Part shown: positions 7,824 to 16,227 of the stretch, piece by piece
How the letters are laid out: the number at the start of each line of letters is the position of its first letter
Position numbering within the stretch: the first letter of the stretch is position 1
NCBI GenBank assembly: GCA_947372105.1
Contig: CANBSH010000009.1
Coordinates: forward strand, 1 to 54,530
DNA from: Chitinophagaceae bacterium
Lineage (GTDB): Bacteria > Bacteroidota > Bacteroidia > Chitinophagales > Chitinophagaceae
Length of the DNA: 54,530 nt
Direction of reading: 5' to 3'
Program-made: the position numbers and the translations under genes
The notes under the pieces: model-generated
What the model saw: the letters and a program-made list of their open reading frames with translations, nothing else
Told to the model about the DNA's origin: nothing
Database searches by the model: none

Positions 7824-9140
7824 TTAAATTTCGCCTTTGCCATCGATCCAAAGCTTCACCGCTTCGGTAGTTACTGATTTTGGACGTTCTAATGGGAAGC
7901 CTAATGCACGATCCCAAGTTAAACTTGCCAAAACCCCTAAGGCACGACTTACTGCAAACAAAACAGTATAAAATTCATATTCCACAATTCCGTAGTGAAC
8001 TAATAATGCACCGCTATGCGCATCCACATTAGGCCATGGATTTTTGACTTTTCCTAAAGATTCTAAAATAGGTGGAACGGTTTCATAAATTTTCCAAACC
8101 GTATTCACTAATTTATCGTCTGCTAAATGTTTTTTGCCAAACTCCATTTGTGCAGTAAAACGAGGATCTGTTTTACGCAATACTGCGTGTCCATATCCTG
8201 GAACTACTTTTCCTGAAGCCAAAGTTTTTTGAACATAATCAGCAATTTGAGCAGCAGAAGGATCATCTGTTCCAATCGCTTCTTGCATTTCAAAAATCCA
8301 TTTAATGACTTCTTGATTTGCTAATCCGTGTAAAGGACCTGCTAATCCATTCATACCTGCAGCATAACTTAAATAAGGATCGCTTAATGCAGAACCCACT
8401 AAATGCGTGGTATGTGCTGAAACGTTTCCACCTTCATGATCGGCATGAATAGTCATGTATAAACGCATTAACTCCTTAGTGCTTTCATCTTCAAAGCCCA
8501 TCATGTATGCTAAGTTACCTGCCCAATCCAATAAACCATTGGGGTGAATATGTTCGTTATTTTTATATTTACGACGATAGATATAAGCGGCTACTCTGGG
8601 TAAACGTGCAATTAAATCCATCGAATCATCATAAGTATATTGCCAATAATCTTTTTTATTCATGCCCTTCGCATACTCTTGTGAAAATTTACTTTCTGTT
8701 TGTAATGCCATCACAGCAGCTACAAACATGGTCATAGGATGCGTACTTAAAGGCAATGCATCAATCACATCAAATACATGAGAAGGCACATGACTACGAC
8801 GTTGCCAATTGCTAGTGATAGCATGCACATCTGCATCATTTGGTATTTCACCAATCATCATTAAATAAAACAATCCTTCAGGAAGTGGTTCATCCCCTTT
8901 TGGTGCCTTAGGCAATTTAGCTTGTAATTCAGGAATAGAGAAACCTCTGAAACGAATCCCTTCTTGTGCATCTAGCAAACTTGTTTCGGTTACTAAACCA
9001 GTGATCCCTCGCATACCTTGATATGCTTGCGAAAGTGTTACCTCACCTATTACTTTTTCCCCGTGTTGTTTGATTAATTCTTTGATTTCTGCGGCAGCTG
9101 CAGTAGCCTTATTTTCAAACCTTTCTTTAATGTCTTCCAT
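7824..9140 (-). CDS. gltA: Citrate synthase, eukaryote-like type
   Basis: A 438-aa citrate (Si)-synthase that condenses oxaloacetate and acetyl-CoA to citrate at the entry of the TCA cycle. The catalytic triad is visible as His271 (GLAGPLHGLANQ), His318 (GYGHAVLRKTDPR) and Asp373 (NVDAHSG). These numbers nearly match those of the mitochondrial enzyme (274, 320, 375). The length, the GLANQEV motif and the DPRFTAQ segment place it with the mitochondrial-like branch rather than with the common hexameric, NADH-regulated bacterial GltA; similar enzymes are known in Geobacter. The N-terminus has no extra domain. It is upstream of the tRNA-Ala gene with no clear terminator between them. Confidence 0.96.
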   Translation of the reverse strand: MEDIKERFENKATAAAAEIKELIKQHGEKVIGEVTLSQAYQGMRGITGLVTETSLLDAQEGIRFRGFSIPELQAKLPKAPKGDEPLPEGLFYLMMIGEIPNDADVHAITSNWQRRSHVPSHVFDVIDALPLSTHPMTMFVAAVMALQTESKFSQEYAKGMNKKDYWQYTYDDSMDLIARLPRVAAYIYRRKYKNNEHIHPNGLLDWAGNLAYMMGFEDESTKELMRLYMTIHADHEGGNVSAHTTHLVGSALSDPYLSYAAGMNGLAGPLHGLANQEVIKWIFEMQEAIGTDDPSAAQIADYVQKTLASGKVVPGYGHAVLRKTDPRFTAQMEFGKKHLADDKLVNTVWKIYETVPPILESLGKVKNPWPNVDAHSGALLVHYGIVEYEFYTVLFAVSRALGVLASLTWDRALGFPLERPKSVTTEAVKLWIDGKGEI

Positions 9141-9201
9141 ATGCCCAATGTATTAAAAATGATACTTCAAATTTGGACACGAAGTTAACTAAAAAAACTG
9201 C

Positions 9202-10293
9202 TTATTTAGGTGCTTTTTTGTACAAATAATATACCACCCATATAAAAATCATATTGGGTATCCAGGCCGCTAACATAGGGGGTAAATTTCCCTTTGTGGA
9301 GAAGATGGTAGAGAACCTATCTGTAATAATAAATAAAGCTGCAATAGTGAAGCCCATGGCTAAATGTGAGCCACTTCCTCCTCTCACTTTTCGGCCTGCA
9401 ATAATGGCCCCAATGAGCGTTAGTAACAATACGGTAACAGGAGTGGCATCTCTACGATATCTTTCAATTTTTAATTCATTTAAACCTTCAGAACCACGCA
9501 TCTCTTCCACTTTAATTTGACTTATCAATTGGGGAGTGGTGAGTTTGTCCTTGGTGTATTTATCTTTTTCTAAATCGGCAGGCTTAAAAGGGAACTTAAG
9601 ATGCTTGGTAGAAACATAAGTAAGTTGTTCTCTATTTTCAAAAACTTTACGTTCTAATACTTCCGATAACATCCAGTCTTTATTCGTGGTGTCGTACAAA
9701 ATCATATCTGCACGCATGTTTTCAATCACTTTTCCATTTTTTACTTTGTAGGAAAAAAAGTTACCTCCCCGATTATTAGCAGTATCATAATTATATATAC
9801 CTGCATAAGTTGAAGAATCTATTCTAAAATAAATATCAGAAGAAGATTGAATTAAAGCATTGTATGAAGATCTTGAATCAATATAGGCTGCTTCAAACCC
9901 ACCTCTAATTTTTTCGGCTTTTGGAATAATAAATTGATTAGAAACCCATAATAATAATCCTAACAAACATCCCCCTAACAAATAAGGTCTTAACCAACGA
10001 TTGTAGGAAGTACCACTTGCTAAGATGGCTACAATTTCAGTTTGCCCTGCCATTTTTGAAGTAAAAAATATGACCGCAATAAAAACAAACAACGGAAATA
10101 GTAAAGCTATAATATGAGGAATAAAACCATAGTAATAATGCGTAATGATTTCTCCTGCGGTTAACCCAGATTTTACAAAGTCATCCGTTTTTTCGCTCGC
10201 GTCAATGACTAATGCAATGACCGCAAATAAAAATATAGCGAAGAAAAACACCGCCAAGAATTTTTTTAATATGTACCAATCTAGTTTTTTCAA
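9202..10293 (-). CDS. lptG: LptF/LptG family permease
   Basis: A 363-aa YjgP/YjgQ-family inner-membrane protein. It has an N-terminal membrane segment (residues about 10-30), two further helices near 50-75 and 100-120, a periplasmic beta-jellyroll of about 150 residues, and three C-terminal helices (about 280-360). LptF and LptG form the permease of the LptB2FG ABC exporter, which extracts lipopolysaccharide from the inner membrane and feeds it to the LptC-A-D bridge. Only one of the pair is in this window, so which paralogue it is cannot be settled. It follows tgt by 14 bases on the same strand, an arrangement common in Bacteroidota, and is probably cotranscribed with it. Confidence 0.85.
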   Translation of the reverse strand: MKKLDWYILKKFLAVFFFAIFLFAVIALVIDASEKTDDFVKSGLTAGEIITHYYYGFIPHIIALLFPLFVFIAVIFFTSKMAGQTEIVAILASGTSYNRWLRPYLLGGCLLGLLLWVSNQFIIPKAEKIRGGFEAAYIDSRSSYNALIQSSSDIYFRIDSSTYAGIYNYDTANNRGGNFFSYKVKNGKVIENMRADMILYDTTNKDWMLSEVLERKVFENREQLTYVSTKHLKFPFKPADLEKDKYTKDKLTTPQLISQIKVEEMRGSEGLNELKIERYRRDATPVTVLLLTLIGAIIAGRKVRGGSGSHLAMGFTIAALFIITDRFSTIFSTKGNLPPMLAAWIPNMIFIWVVYYLYKKAPK

Positions 10294-10307
10294 TTCGTTA
10301 TATACTA

Positions 10308-11447
10308 TTATAAACGTTTACTAATTTGAGCCACCATTGATTTTTTCCAACTTGAATAATCTCCAAGTTGAATATGTTGACGAGCTTGATCTACCAACCA
10401 AAGATAAAAGGACAGGTTTTGAATACTCGCCAATTGCAAACCTAATATTTCATCAGACACAAACAAGTGTCTCATATAAGCTTTAGTATAATATTGGCTA
10501 ATTTCATTGGGCAAACCTGGATCCATGGGAGTAAAGTCCTTTGCCCATTGCTTATTTTTTATATTGATGACCCCTTGCGTTGTAAATAACATTCCATTGC
10601 GCCCATTTCGAGTAGGCATTACACAATCAAACATATCTACCCCTAAATCAATGGCTTCCAAAATATTCCAAGGCGTCCCTACCCCCATTAAATAACGAGG
10701 TTTATTCACTGGTAAATTTTCACAACATAAAGCCGTGAAATCGTATAATTGTTGTTCTGGTTCTCCTACACTCAATCCCCCAATGGCATTTCCTACTGCA
10801 TTTTTGGAACTCACATAGTCGCAGGATGCTTTTCTTAAATCTTCGAATATTCCTCCTTGTACAATGGGGAATAAATTTTGTGTGTAGCCATATTTATCGG
10901 GGGTCTCTGCTAATCTGTTAAAGCATTTATCTAACCACTGATGGGTTAAATCCATACTTTTTCGCACATAATCATATTCACTTGGATAAGGAGGACATTC
11001 GTCAAAAGCCATAATAATATCGGCCCCAATACTTCTTTGAATATCCATCACATTTTCGGGGCTAAATAAATGTTTGCTCCCGTCAATATGCGACTGAAAA
11101 ACAACCCCCTCAGGCTTTATTTTGCGGTTAGAAGCCAAAGAAAAAACTTGATAGCCTCCACTATCTGTTAAGATGGGGCGATCCCAGCCCATGAATTTGT
11201 GTAACCCGCCAGCAGCCTCTAATACTTCGGTACCTGGTCTTAAATAAAGATGATAGGTATTGCCTAAAATAATTTGTGCATTGACGTCTTTTTTTAGCTG
11301 TTGCTGTGTCACTGCTTTCACAGACCCTACGGTACCCACTGGCATAAATATGGGAGTGGCAATGGTACCATGATCGGTGGTGATCAGTCCTGCTCTAGAT
11401 GCCCCTATTTTGCTTTGAGTTTGTAATTCAAAAGTTAATTCCGCCAT
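10308..11447 (-). CDS. tgt: Queuine/preQ1 tRNA-ribosyltransferase (Tgt)
   Basis: A 379-aa tRNA-guanine transglycosylase that exchanges G34 for preQ1 in GUN-anticodon tRNAs during queuosine synthesis. The TIM-barrel motifs are present: acid/base Asp95 in LTDSGGYQVFSL, AFDECPPYP (147-155), IGGLSVGEP (222-230), and the nucleophile region DMFDCVMPTRNGRNG (271-285, likely Asp274). The usual C-terminal zinc site DPxCxCxxC...H is altered. Residues 309-327 read DPGLPNEIS...H, so Leu312, Asn314 and Ser317 replace the three cysteines while His327 remains. Despite this the fold and active site look intact. The start codon is four bases from a TAnnTTTG -7 element. Confidence 0.96.
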   Translation of the reverse strand: MAELTFELQTQSKIGASRAGLITTDHGTIATPIFMPVGTVGSVKAVTQQQLKKDVNAQIILGNTYHLYLRPGTEVLEAAGGLHKFMGWDRPILTDSGGYQVFSLASNRKIKPEGVVFQSHIDGSKHLFSPENVMDIQRSIGADIIMAFDECPPYPSEYDYVRKSMDLTHQWLDKCFNRLAETPDKYGYTQNLFPIVQGGIFEDLRKASCDYVSSKNAVGNAIGGLSVGEPEQQLYDFTALCCENLPVNKPRYLMGVGTPWNILEAIDLGVDMFDCVMPTRNGRNGMLFTTQGVINIKNKQWAKDFTPMDPGLPNEISQYYTKAYMRHLFVSDEILGLQLASIQNLSFYLWLVDQARQHIQLGDYSSWKKSMVAQISKRL

Positions 11448-11451
11448 GCTG

Positions 11452-11459
11452 CAAAGGTA
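11452..11459 (-). promoter_or_regulatory. -7 promoter element of tgt
   Basis: On the minus strand this reads TACCTTTG, a perfect match to the Bacteroidota -7 consensus TAnnTTTG. It ends four bases before the tgt ATG, so transcription would begin at or next to the start codon. No good TTTG -33 element is seen at 19-21 bases upstream. Confidence 0.6.
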
Positions 11460-11520
11460 AGGTCAAAATGGATGTTTTCCACATTCAATATTCAACTGCA
11501 ATATCTGTTGCTGCTTGCTT

Positions 11521-11528
11521 TACTTTTG
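11521..11528 (+). promoter_or_regulatory. -7 promoter element of the glycosyltransferase-rsmG pair
   Basis: TACTTTTG matches TAnnTTTG exactly and lies four bases before the ATG at 11533. This placement rules out a potential TTG start at 11515, which would lie upstream of the promoter element. A leaderless transcript is implied. No clear -33 TTTG is visible. Confidence 0.55.
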
Positions 11529-11532
11529 CATC

Positions 11533-12660
11533 ATGACTATTAACCCATTACTGCCACCTATTTTGGTAAGTGCCTTTGTATTCATAATTGCGATACAGTT
11601 ATTTTATTACTTGTTTTTCTTTCTGAGATTAGCGCTGTATAAAAAAAAGGAGAAAATGGTGCATGTAGAACATCCTATTTCGGTGGTGATTTGTGCCCGA
11701 GATGAAGCGCATAATTTAGTAAACAATTTACCCGGAGTATTAGTACAAGAATACAGTACTACGCATGAAGTGATTTTAGTAAATGACAATTCCGAAGACG
11801 AAACAAAATATTTAATTGAAGAATTTAAAAAATCATTTAAAAATTTAAATCCCGTTTTATTATCACAAGAAGCAAAGATGATTAATGGTAAGAAATTTCC
11901 CCTTTCCATTGGTATTAAATCGGCTAAAAATGAAACCTTATTATTAACCGATGCGGATTGTGTTCCAGCAAGTGAACATTGGATGCGTCTTATGCAAGAT
12001 GGATATGATGATAATATAGAAATCGTTTTAGGATATGGAGCCTACAGAAAAAAGCCAGGTATTTTAAATAAATTAATTCGTTTTGAAACATTTCAAACTG
12101 CTTTGCAATATTTCTCTTACGCTTTAGCAGGTATGCCTTATATGGGTGTGGGACGTAACCTATCCTATAAGAAAGATGTGTTTTTGCGTAATAAAGGATT
12201 CTCCTCTATCAATCAAATGCCTAGCGGGGATGATGATTTATTTATCAATCAAGTGGCTAACAAAAATAATACAGCCATTGTGATAGATAAAGATGCCCAT
12301 ACCATCAGTGAGCCTAAAACCACTTTTCACGATTGGATGAATCAAAAATATAGACACTACACCACTAGTAAATATTATAAAAAATCTCACGCTGCTTTAT
12401 TGGGTATGTATGCATTGAGTCAATTTTTAGTTTACCCTATTTTAATAGCCGCAATTATTTTAAGTAAAGAGTATATTTTATTGACTTCTTTATGGGGTGT
12501 GCGATTGATTGTGCAAGGAGCTATACTTCGCAATACCATGAAAAAACTAAATGAACTCGATTTATGGCCATGGTTTATATTATTTGATTTTTGGTCTTTG
12601 TTCTATTATTTATTTACCTTGCCTAGTGTATGGAAAGCACCACAGAAAAATTGGAATTAA
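11533..12660 (+). CDS. Membrane-associated family 2 glycosyltransferase
   Basis: A 375-aa GT2 enzyme from ATG 11533. A hydrophobic N-terminal helix (about residues 5-30, ILVSAFVFIIAIQLFYYLF) anchors it. The GT-A domain follows, starting at ISVVICARDEAHNL, with the nucleotide-sugar-binding acidic motif in LLLTDADCVPAS. A later GDDDLF and QKYRHY stand where processive GT2 enzymes have the catalytic acid and the QxxRW-like element. Two or three C-terminal membrane helices end the protein. It likely adds a sugar to a lipid-linked acceptor at the inner membrane; donor and acceptor are unknown. It overlaps rsmG by 31 bases, so the two are cotranscribed. Confidence 0.85.
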   Translation: MTINPLLPPILVSAFVFIIAIQLFYYLFFFLRLALYKKKEKMVHVEHPISVVICARDEAHNLVNNLPGVLVQEYSTTHEVILVNDNSEDETKYLIEEFKKSFKNLNPVLLSQEAKMINGKKFPLSIGIKSAKNETLLLTDADCVPASEHWMRLMQDGYDDNIEIVLGYGAYRKKPGILNKLIRFETFQTALQYFSYALAGMPYMGVGRNLSYKKDVFLRNKGFSSINQMPSGDDDLFINQVANKNNTAIVIDKDAHTISEPKTTFHDWMNQKYRHYTTSKYYKKSHAALLGMYALSQFLVYPILIAAIILSKEYILLTSLWGVRLIVQGAILRNTMKKLNELDLWPWFILFDFWSLFYYLFTLPSVWKAPQKNWN

Positions 12661-13268
12661 TTACCCGCTACTTTGCGGACTTTACGCCTAAGCAATTAGC
12701 GCAATTGGAAAGCTTAGATGCGGCTTACCAGGAATGGAATGCAAAAATAAATGTGATATCACGCAAGGATATTCATCAAATTTATTTGCACCATGTTTTA
12801 CACTCTTTAAGTATTGCTGCTATAGTAGAGTGGGAAAAAGGAACACAAGTCATTGATATTGGCTGTGGCGGTGGTTTTCCCAGCGTACCTCTTGCCATCT
12901 TTTTTCCGGATGTCAAGTTTTATTTAGTAGATAGTATTGCTAAAAAATTAAAAGTAGTAGATGCAGTTTGTGAAATTGCAGGAATTAAAAATATTGAAAC
13001 ACATCATAGTCGAGTAGAAGATATTAAAAATAAAAAGTTTGACTACGCCGTAAGCCGTGCCGTTGCTCCATTAAAGGATTTATGGAGATGGGCGAATCCT
13101 ATATTACAAAAAAAGCCCAATCAACCTTCAGGTTTGATTTGTTTAAAAGGTGGAGATTTACACCAAGAAATATTTGAAAGTGGAGTACGTCCCAAAATGA
13201 TGCCTATCTACGATATTTTCCCTGAAGAATATTTTCAAGAAAAATATATCATTCAAGTAAAGAAATAA
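12630..13268 (+). CDS. rsmG: 16S rRNA (guanine527-N7)-methyltransferase RsmG
   Basis: A 212-aa Rossmann-fold methyltransferase (also known as GidB). It methylates N7 of G527 in the 530 loop of 16S rRNA, and its loss gives low-level streptomycin resistance in other bacteria. The SAM-binding motif I is VIDIGCGGGFPSVPLA, preceded by the family sequence WNAKINVISRKD...LHHVLHSL. The end of the domain shows YAVSRAVAPLKDL and LICLKGGDL. The ATG at 12630 lies inside the end of the glycosyltransferase gene; no later start would keep the conserved N-terminal helix. A hairpin terminator begins at the stop codon. Confidence 0.95.
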   Translation: MESTTEKLELITRYFADFTPKQLAQLESLDAAYQEWNAKINVISRKDIHQIYLHHVLHSLSIAAIVEWEKGTQVIDIGCGGGFPSVPLAIFFPDVKFYLVDSIAKKLKVVDAVCEIAGIKNIETHHSRVEDIKNKKFDYAVSRAVAPLKDLWRWANPILQKKPNQPSGLICLKGGDLHQEIFESGVRPKMMPIYDIFPEEYFQEKYIIQVKK

Positions 13269-13297
13269 TTAGAGTGATTGATAGATTCACTCTAATT
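13267..13297 (+). terminator. Hairpin terminator after rsmG
   Basis: An 11-bp perfect inverted repeat (AATTAGAGTGA and TCACTCTAATT, loop of nine) overlaps the rsmG stop codon. It is AT-rich without a long T run, so it is a weaker terminator candidate. It also lies 3' of the convergent M1 peptidase gene. Confidence 0.6.
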
Positions 13298-13323
13298 ATA
13301 TTAAACCCAGTACCCCATTCTCA

Positions 13324-15228
13324 CTAATTAGGAATTTCTAATTTGTTATTATTTCTGTTTATGTCCGGCATACGATGTGTTGGATCAATTTCAATAGACT
13401 TTAATGCGGATAATGGCTTTTTAGTTTCAAAAGTATATGTAGGTTGAACCCATTTCCACTCTGGATGCACGATCCTTTGCGTCATATTTTCAGCAGCTTT
13501 CCCCCCTAACATTAAATCTAATGGTATATAATGCAATTCACTAGTGCCATCTTTATAAGTAATTAATACATCAATAGGCATTGGGAATTTACCTAATCTT
13601 TGAATGCTAATTAAGGCGCCACCATTAGTAACTTGAATATCATTTAAACCATAATCAATTGTTTTGGTAGAGTTCACCCAATACTCTTTTAGCCATTGCA
13701 ATTGTAATCCACTTGTTTTTTCCGCTACTCTTGTAAAATCATTTGCATTGGGATGTTTAAATTTCCAAGTCGCATAATAATTCCCTAATACTGCATCTCT
13801 CACCGAATCACCCACCACATATCCTAATATGCCTAAGAAAGTGGCACCTTTACTATAAGCTGCACTACTATAAGCATAGTTGGTGTTGTAATGGTCAGAA
13901 TGAGTGGACATAGGTTCTTCTAAACCACTTTTCGCGAGTGTTAAATAGCCCAAGTAATTTCCAGATTGCACTAATGGTAAAGCAGTTTTTGCTTTTTCGT
14001 TATTCTTTATGATTTGTGATTTTTCACGATCACTGATATAAGGAGAACTTGCTGCAAAATTTATATTATAAAAATTAGACACTTCTGCTTCTGCAAAACT
14101 GGTAAAACCCTCGTCCATCCATGGAAATAAACTTTCATTGGTTCCTAAAACATGTTGATACCAATTGTGCATCCACTCATGAAAAACAGTTCCTAATCCT
14201 GGGCCTTTTATTAAGGTAGCCATCGCATATTCCATACCGCCATCTCCGCCTTGAATAAAAGAATATTGAGGATAAGGATAAGCACCATATTTTTTTTCCA
14301 TAAATGGTAACGCTCTTTCTGCAGCCCATAATACGTTGGCCCAATTACTATCTGCCAATGCATCTTTTTGCTTATAATATACATTCAATGTTAAATTAGG
14401 TCGCACTTGTTTAGATAAATGTTTGAATTGCGGATCTGCTGCCCAAACAAAATCATGAATATTATTCCCTTTAAAATTCCAAGATTGAACACCCGCTGCA
14501 GTAGCTTTGTTATTTGGATTTTGCAACACTCCAGTAGCCGCTACCATATACGTTTTATCAATATCAATTGTCACATCATAATTACCCCATACGCCATAAA
14601 ATTCACGTGCGATATAAGGATTAGTATTCCATCCTTGATAGTCATACTCCACCATTTTAGGATACCATTGACTCATAGAATATCTTATTCCTTCGGCATT
14701 ATCTCTACCTGATCTACGAATTTGTACTGGAACTTGCGCTTCAAATTGAACTGCTAACGTCACAGATGATTTAGGAGCAATCGCTTTGGTTAATTGTACT
14801 TCCAAAATAGTTTCATGATCTACTAATTTTTGAGCGACTCCATTTACAGAAATACTGCTCACTCTTTGATATCCAATTTCGGTGGGAGATAATTTTTGAA
14901 TACGATCTTTTACACGCGCATCCCAATCCTGCACATTATCACCACGACGATTGGTTAATAAATTTTTACCTAACTCTCTACTTCTACTATCCATGGCCGA
15001 ATTAGGTTGGAATGCATTCCAATACATATGGAAATACACTTTCTTTAAGCTATCGGGAGAATTATTGGTATATATAATATTTTCACTACCCTTTACAATA
15101 TTATCCTGAACATTCAAGGCAGCTTTAATGGTGTAATCAATCTTTTGTTGCCAACGATCGGCTTGTGCCAAAACTTGTACAAGACTGAACATCACAAAAA
15201 ATGCTACTAGCGTAATTTTATTTTTCAT
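13324..15228 (-). CDS. Exported M1-family zinc metallopeptidase
   Basis: A 634-aa gluzincin aminopeptidase. Residues 1-22 form a signal peptide ending VLAQA. The zinc site is HEWMH at 350-354 with the third ligand Glu373 in WMDEGFTSFAE, i.e. HEXXH-X18-E. The exopeptidase motif, usually GxMEN, reads GGMEY at 330-334. The N-terminal beta-domain (residues about 25-230) and a C-terminal beta-rich tail are consistent with M1 proteins. No T9SS C-terminal sorting domain is evident. The enzyme probably trims N-terminal residues from peptides in the periplasm or at the cell surface. It stands alone, convergent to rsmG, with rsmI upstream at a distance of 35 bases. Confidence 0.92.
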   Translation of the reverse strand: MKNKITLVAFFVMFSLVQVLAQADRWQQKIDYTIKAALNVQDNIVKGSENIIYTNNSPDSLKKVYFHMYWNAFQPNSAMDSRSRELGKNLLTNRRGDNVQDWDARVKDRIQKLSPTEIGYQRVSSISVNGVAQKLVDHETILEVQLTKAIAPKSSVTLAVQFEAQVPVQIRRSGRDNAEGIRYSMSQWYPKMVEYDYQGWNTNPYIAREFYGVWGNYDVTIDIDKTYMVAATGVLQNPNNKATAAGVQSWNFKGNNIHDFVWAADPQFKHLSKQVRPNLTLNVYYKQKDALADSNWANVLWAAERALPFMEKKYGAYPYPQYSFIQGGDGGMEYAMATLIKGPGLGTVFHEWMHNWYQHVLGTNESLFPWMDEGFTSFAEAEVSNFYNINFAASSPYISDREKSQIIKNNEKAKTALPLVQSGNYLGYLTLAKSGLEEPMSTHSDHYNTNYAYSSAAYSKGATFLGILGYVVGDSVRDAVLGNYYATWKFKHPNANDFTRVAEKTSGLQLQWLKEYWVNSTKTIDYGLNDIQVTNGGALISIQRLGKFPMPIDVLITYKDGTSELHYIPLDLMLGGKAAENMTQRIVHPEWKWVQPTYTFETKKPLSALKSIEIDPTHRMPDINRNNNKLEIPN

Positions 15229-15263
15229 AGGATGACATATTTAATTATAATTTAAATGAAATA

Positions 15264-15932
15264 CTAATGAGCTTTCCCTTCCACCACAATGACCAATTCC
15301 CCTTTTACCGTTTTACTTGCAAAATATTCGATCAAATTTTGCAAAGTATCGGCTTTGTTTTCTTCAAACATTTTTGTTAACTCTCTACTTACACTTGCTT
15401 TTCGGTCCCCTCCAAAATACTGTGCAAATAATTCCAAAGTTTTTACCAACCGCATAGGACTTTCATAAAAAATCATGGTGCGCTCCTCTTTTTCTAAGGA
15501 TTCCATCAATGTTTTACGGCCTTTTTTTAAAGGAATAAAACCTTCAAAAGTAAAACGTGTAGCAGGTAATCCACTATTTACCAAAGCAGGCACAAATGCA
15601 GTTGCCCCGGGCAAGCTAGTCACTTCCAATCCAGCTACTTTACATGCGCGTACTAATAAAAATGCAGGATCTGAAATTCCAGGTGTTCCTGCATCCGTTA
15701 TTAAAGCAATATTTTTCCCGGCTTGAAGTTGTTGTACTAAATGATCCACTACCTTATGTTCATTATGTTGATGGTAAGGCGTAAGGGGCTTACTAATATT
15801 ATAATGTTGTAATAGCTTGGACGAAGTGCGTGTATCCTCGCATAATATAAAATCTACTTGTTGCAATACCTCCACTGCCCGAAAAGTAAAATCTTTTAAA
15901 TTCCCAATGGGTGTAGGCACGAGGTATAACAT
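15264..15932 (-). CDS. rsmI: 16S rRNA (cytidine1402-2'-O)-methyltransferase RsmI
   Basis: A 222-aa tetrapyrrole-methylase-fold enzyme that 2'-O-methylates C1402 in the decoding centre of 16S rRNA, in partnership with RsmH. The family hallmarks are the N-terminal LVPTPIGNLKDFTFRAVEVL, the CEDTRTSSKLL motif, the SAM-loop LITDAGTPGISDPAF and the IFYESPMRLVKTL segment. It is shorter than the E. coli protein (286 aa) and lacks the C-terminal extra domain, ending soon after GELVIVVEG. The protein begins MLYLVPTP directly at the ATG. Confidence 0.94.
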   Translation of the reverse strand: MLYLVPTPIGNLKDFTFRAVEVLQQVDFILCEDTRTSSKLLQHYNISKPLTPYHQHNEHKVVDHLVQQLQAGKNIALITDAGTPGISDPAFLLVRACKVAGLEVTSLPGATAFVPALVNSGLPATRFTFEGFIPLKKGRKTLMESLEKEERTMIFYESPMRLVKTLELFAQYFGGDRKASVSRELTKMFEENKADTLQNLIEYFASKTVKGELVIVVEGKAH

Positions 15933-15972
15933 GTAAAAAGTTAGAGTGTAATAAATGAATGAATGCGACGAA

Positions 15973-16221
15973 CTATTTCACCACTTCAATCTCAAAGTAT
16001 TCCATCACAGCATTTGCCAATAATTTTTTAGAGGCTTCTTCTGCAATCGCTTTTGCGGCATCTTCGTTAGCAGCCTCCACTTGCAATGTGATATGCTTTC
16101 CAACTCTCACATCACCCACAGCAGACATGCCTAAATTATGTAAACCACCTAAAACTGCTTTCCCTTGTGGATCCAATAAATCCTTTAAAGGCATTACTTT
16201 GATTTGAACTTGATACGTCAT
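15973..16221 (-). CDS. purS: Phosphoribosylformylglycinamidine synthase subunit PurS
   Basis: An 82-aa protein matching PurS: an opening beta strand YQVQIKVMPLKDLLDPQG, then the conserved HNLGMSAVGDVRVGKH segment and the final EYFEIEVV. PurS holds together the PurL and PurQ subunits of the three-part FGAM synthase in purine biosynthesis and helps channel ammonia. No purL or purQ is in the window, so the complex is encoded at dispersed sites. The gene lies 6 bases downstream of pssA on the same strand and is likely cotranscribed with it. Confidence 0.93.
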   Translation of the reverse strand: MTYQVQIKVMPLKDLLDPQGKAVLGGLHNLGMSAVGDVRVGKHITLQVEAANEDAAKAIAEEASKKLLANAVMEYFEIEVVK

Positions 16222-16227
16222 ATAAAA

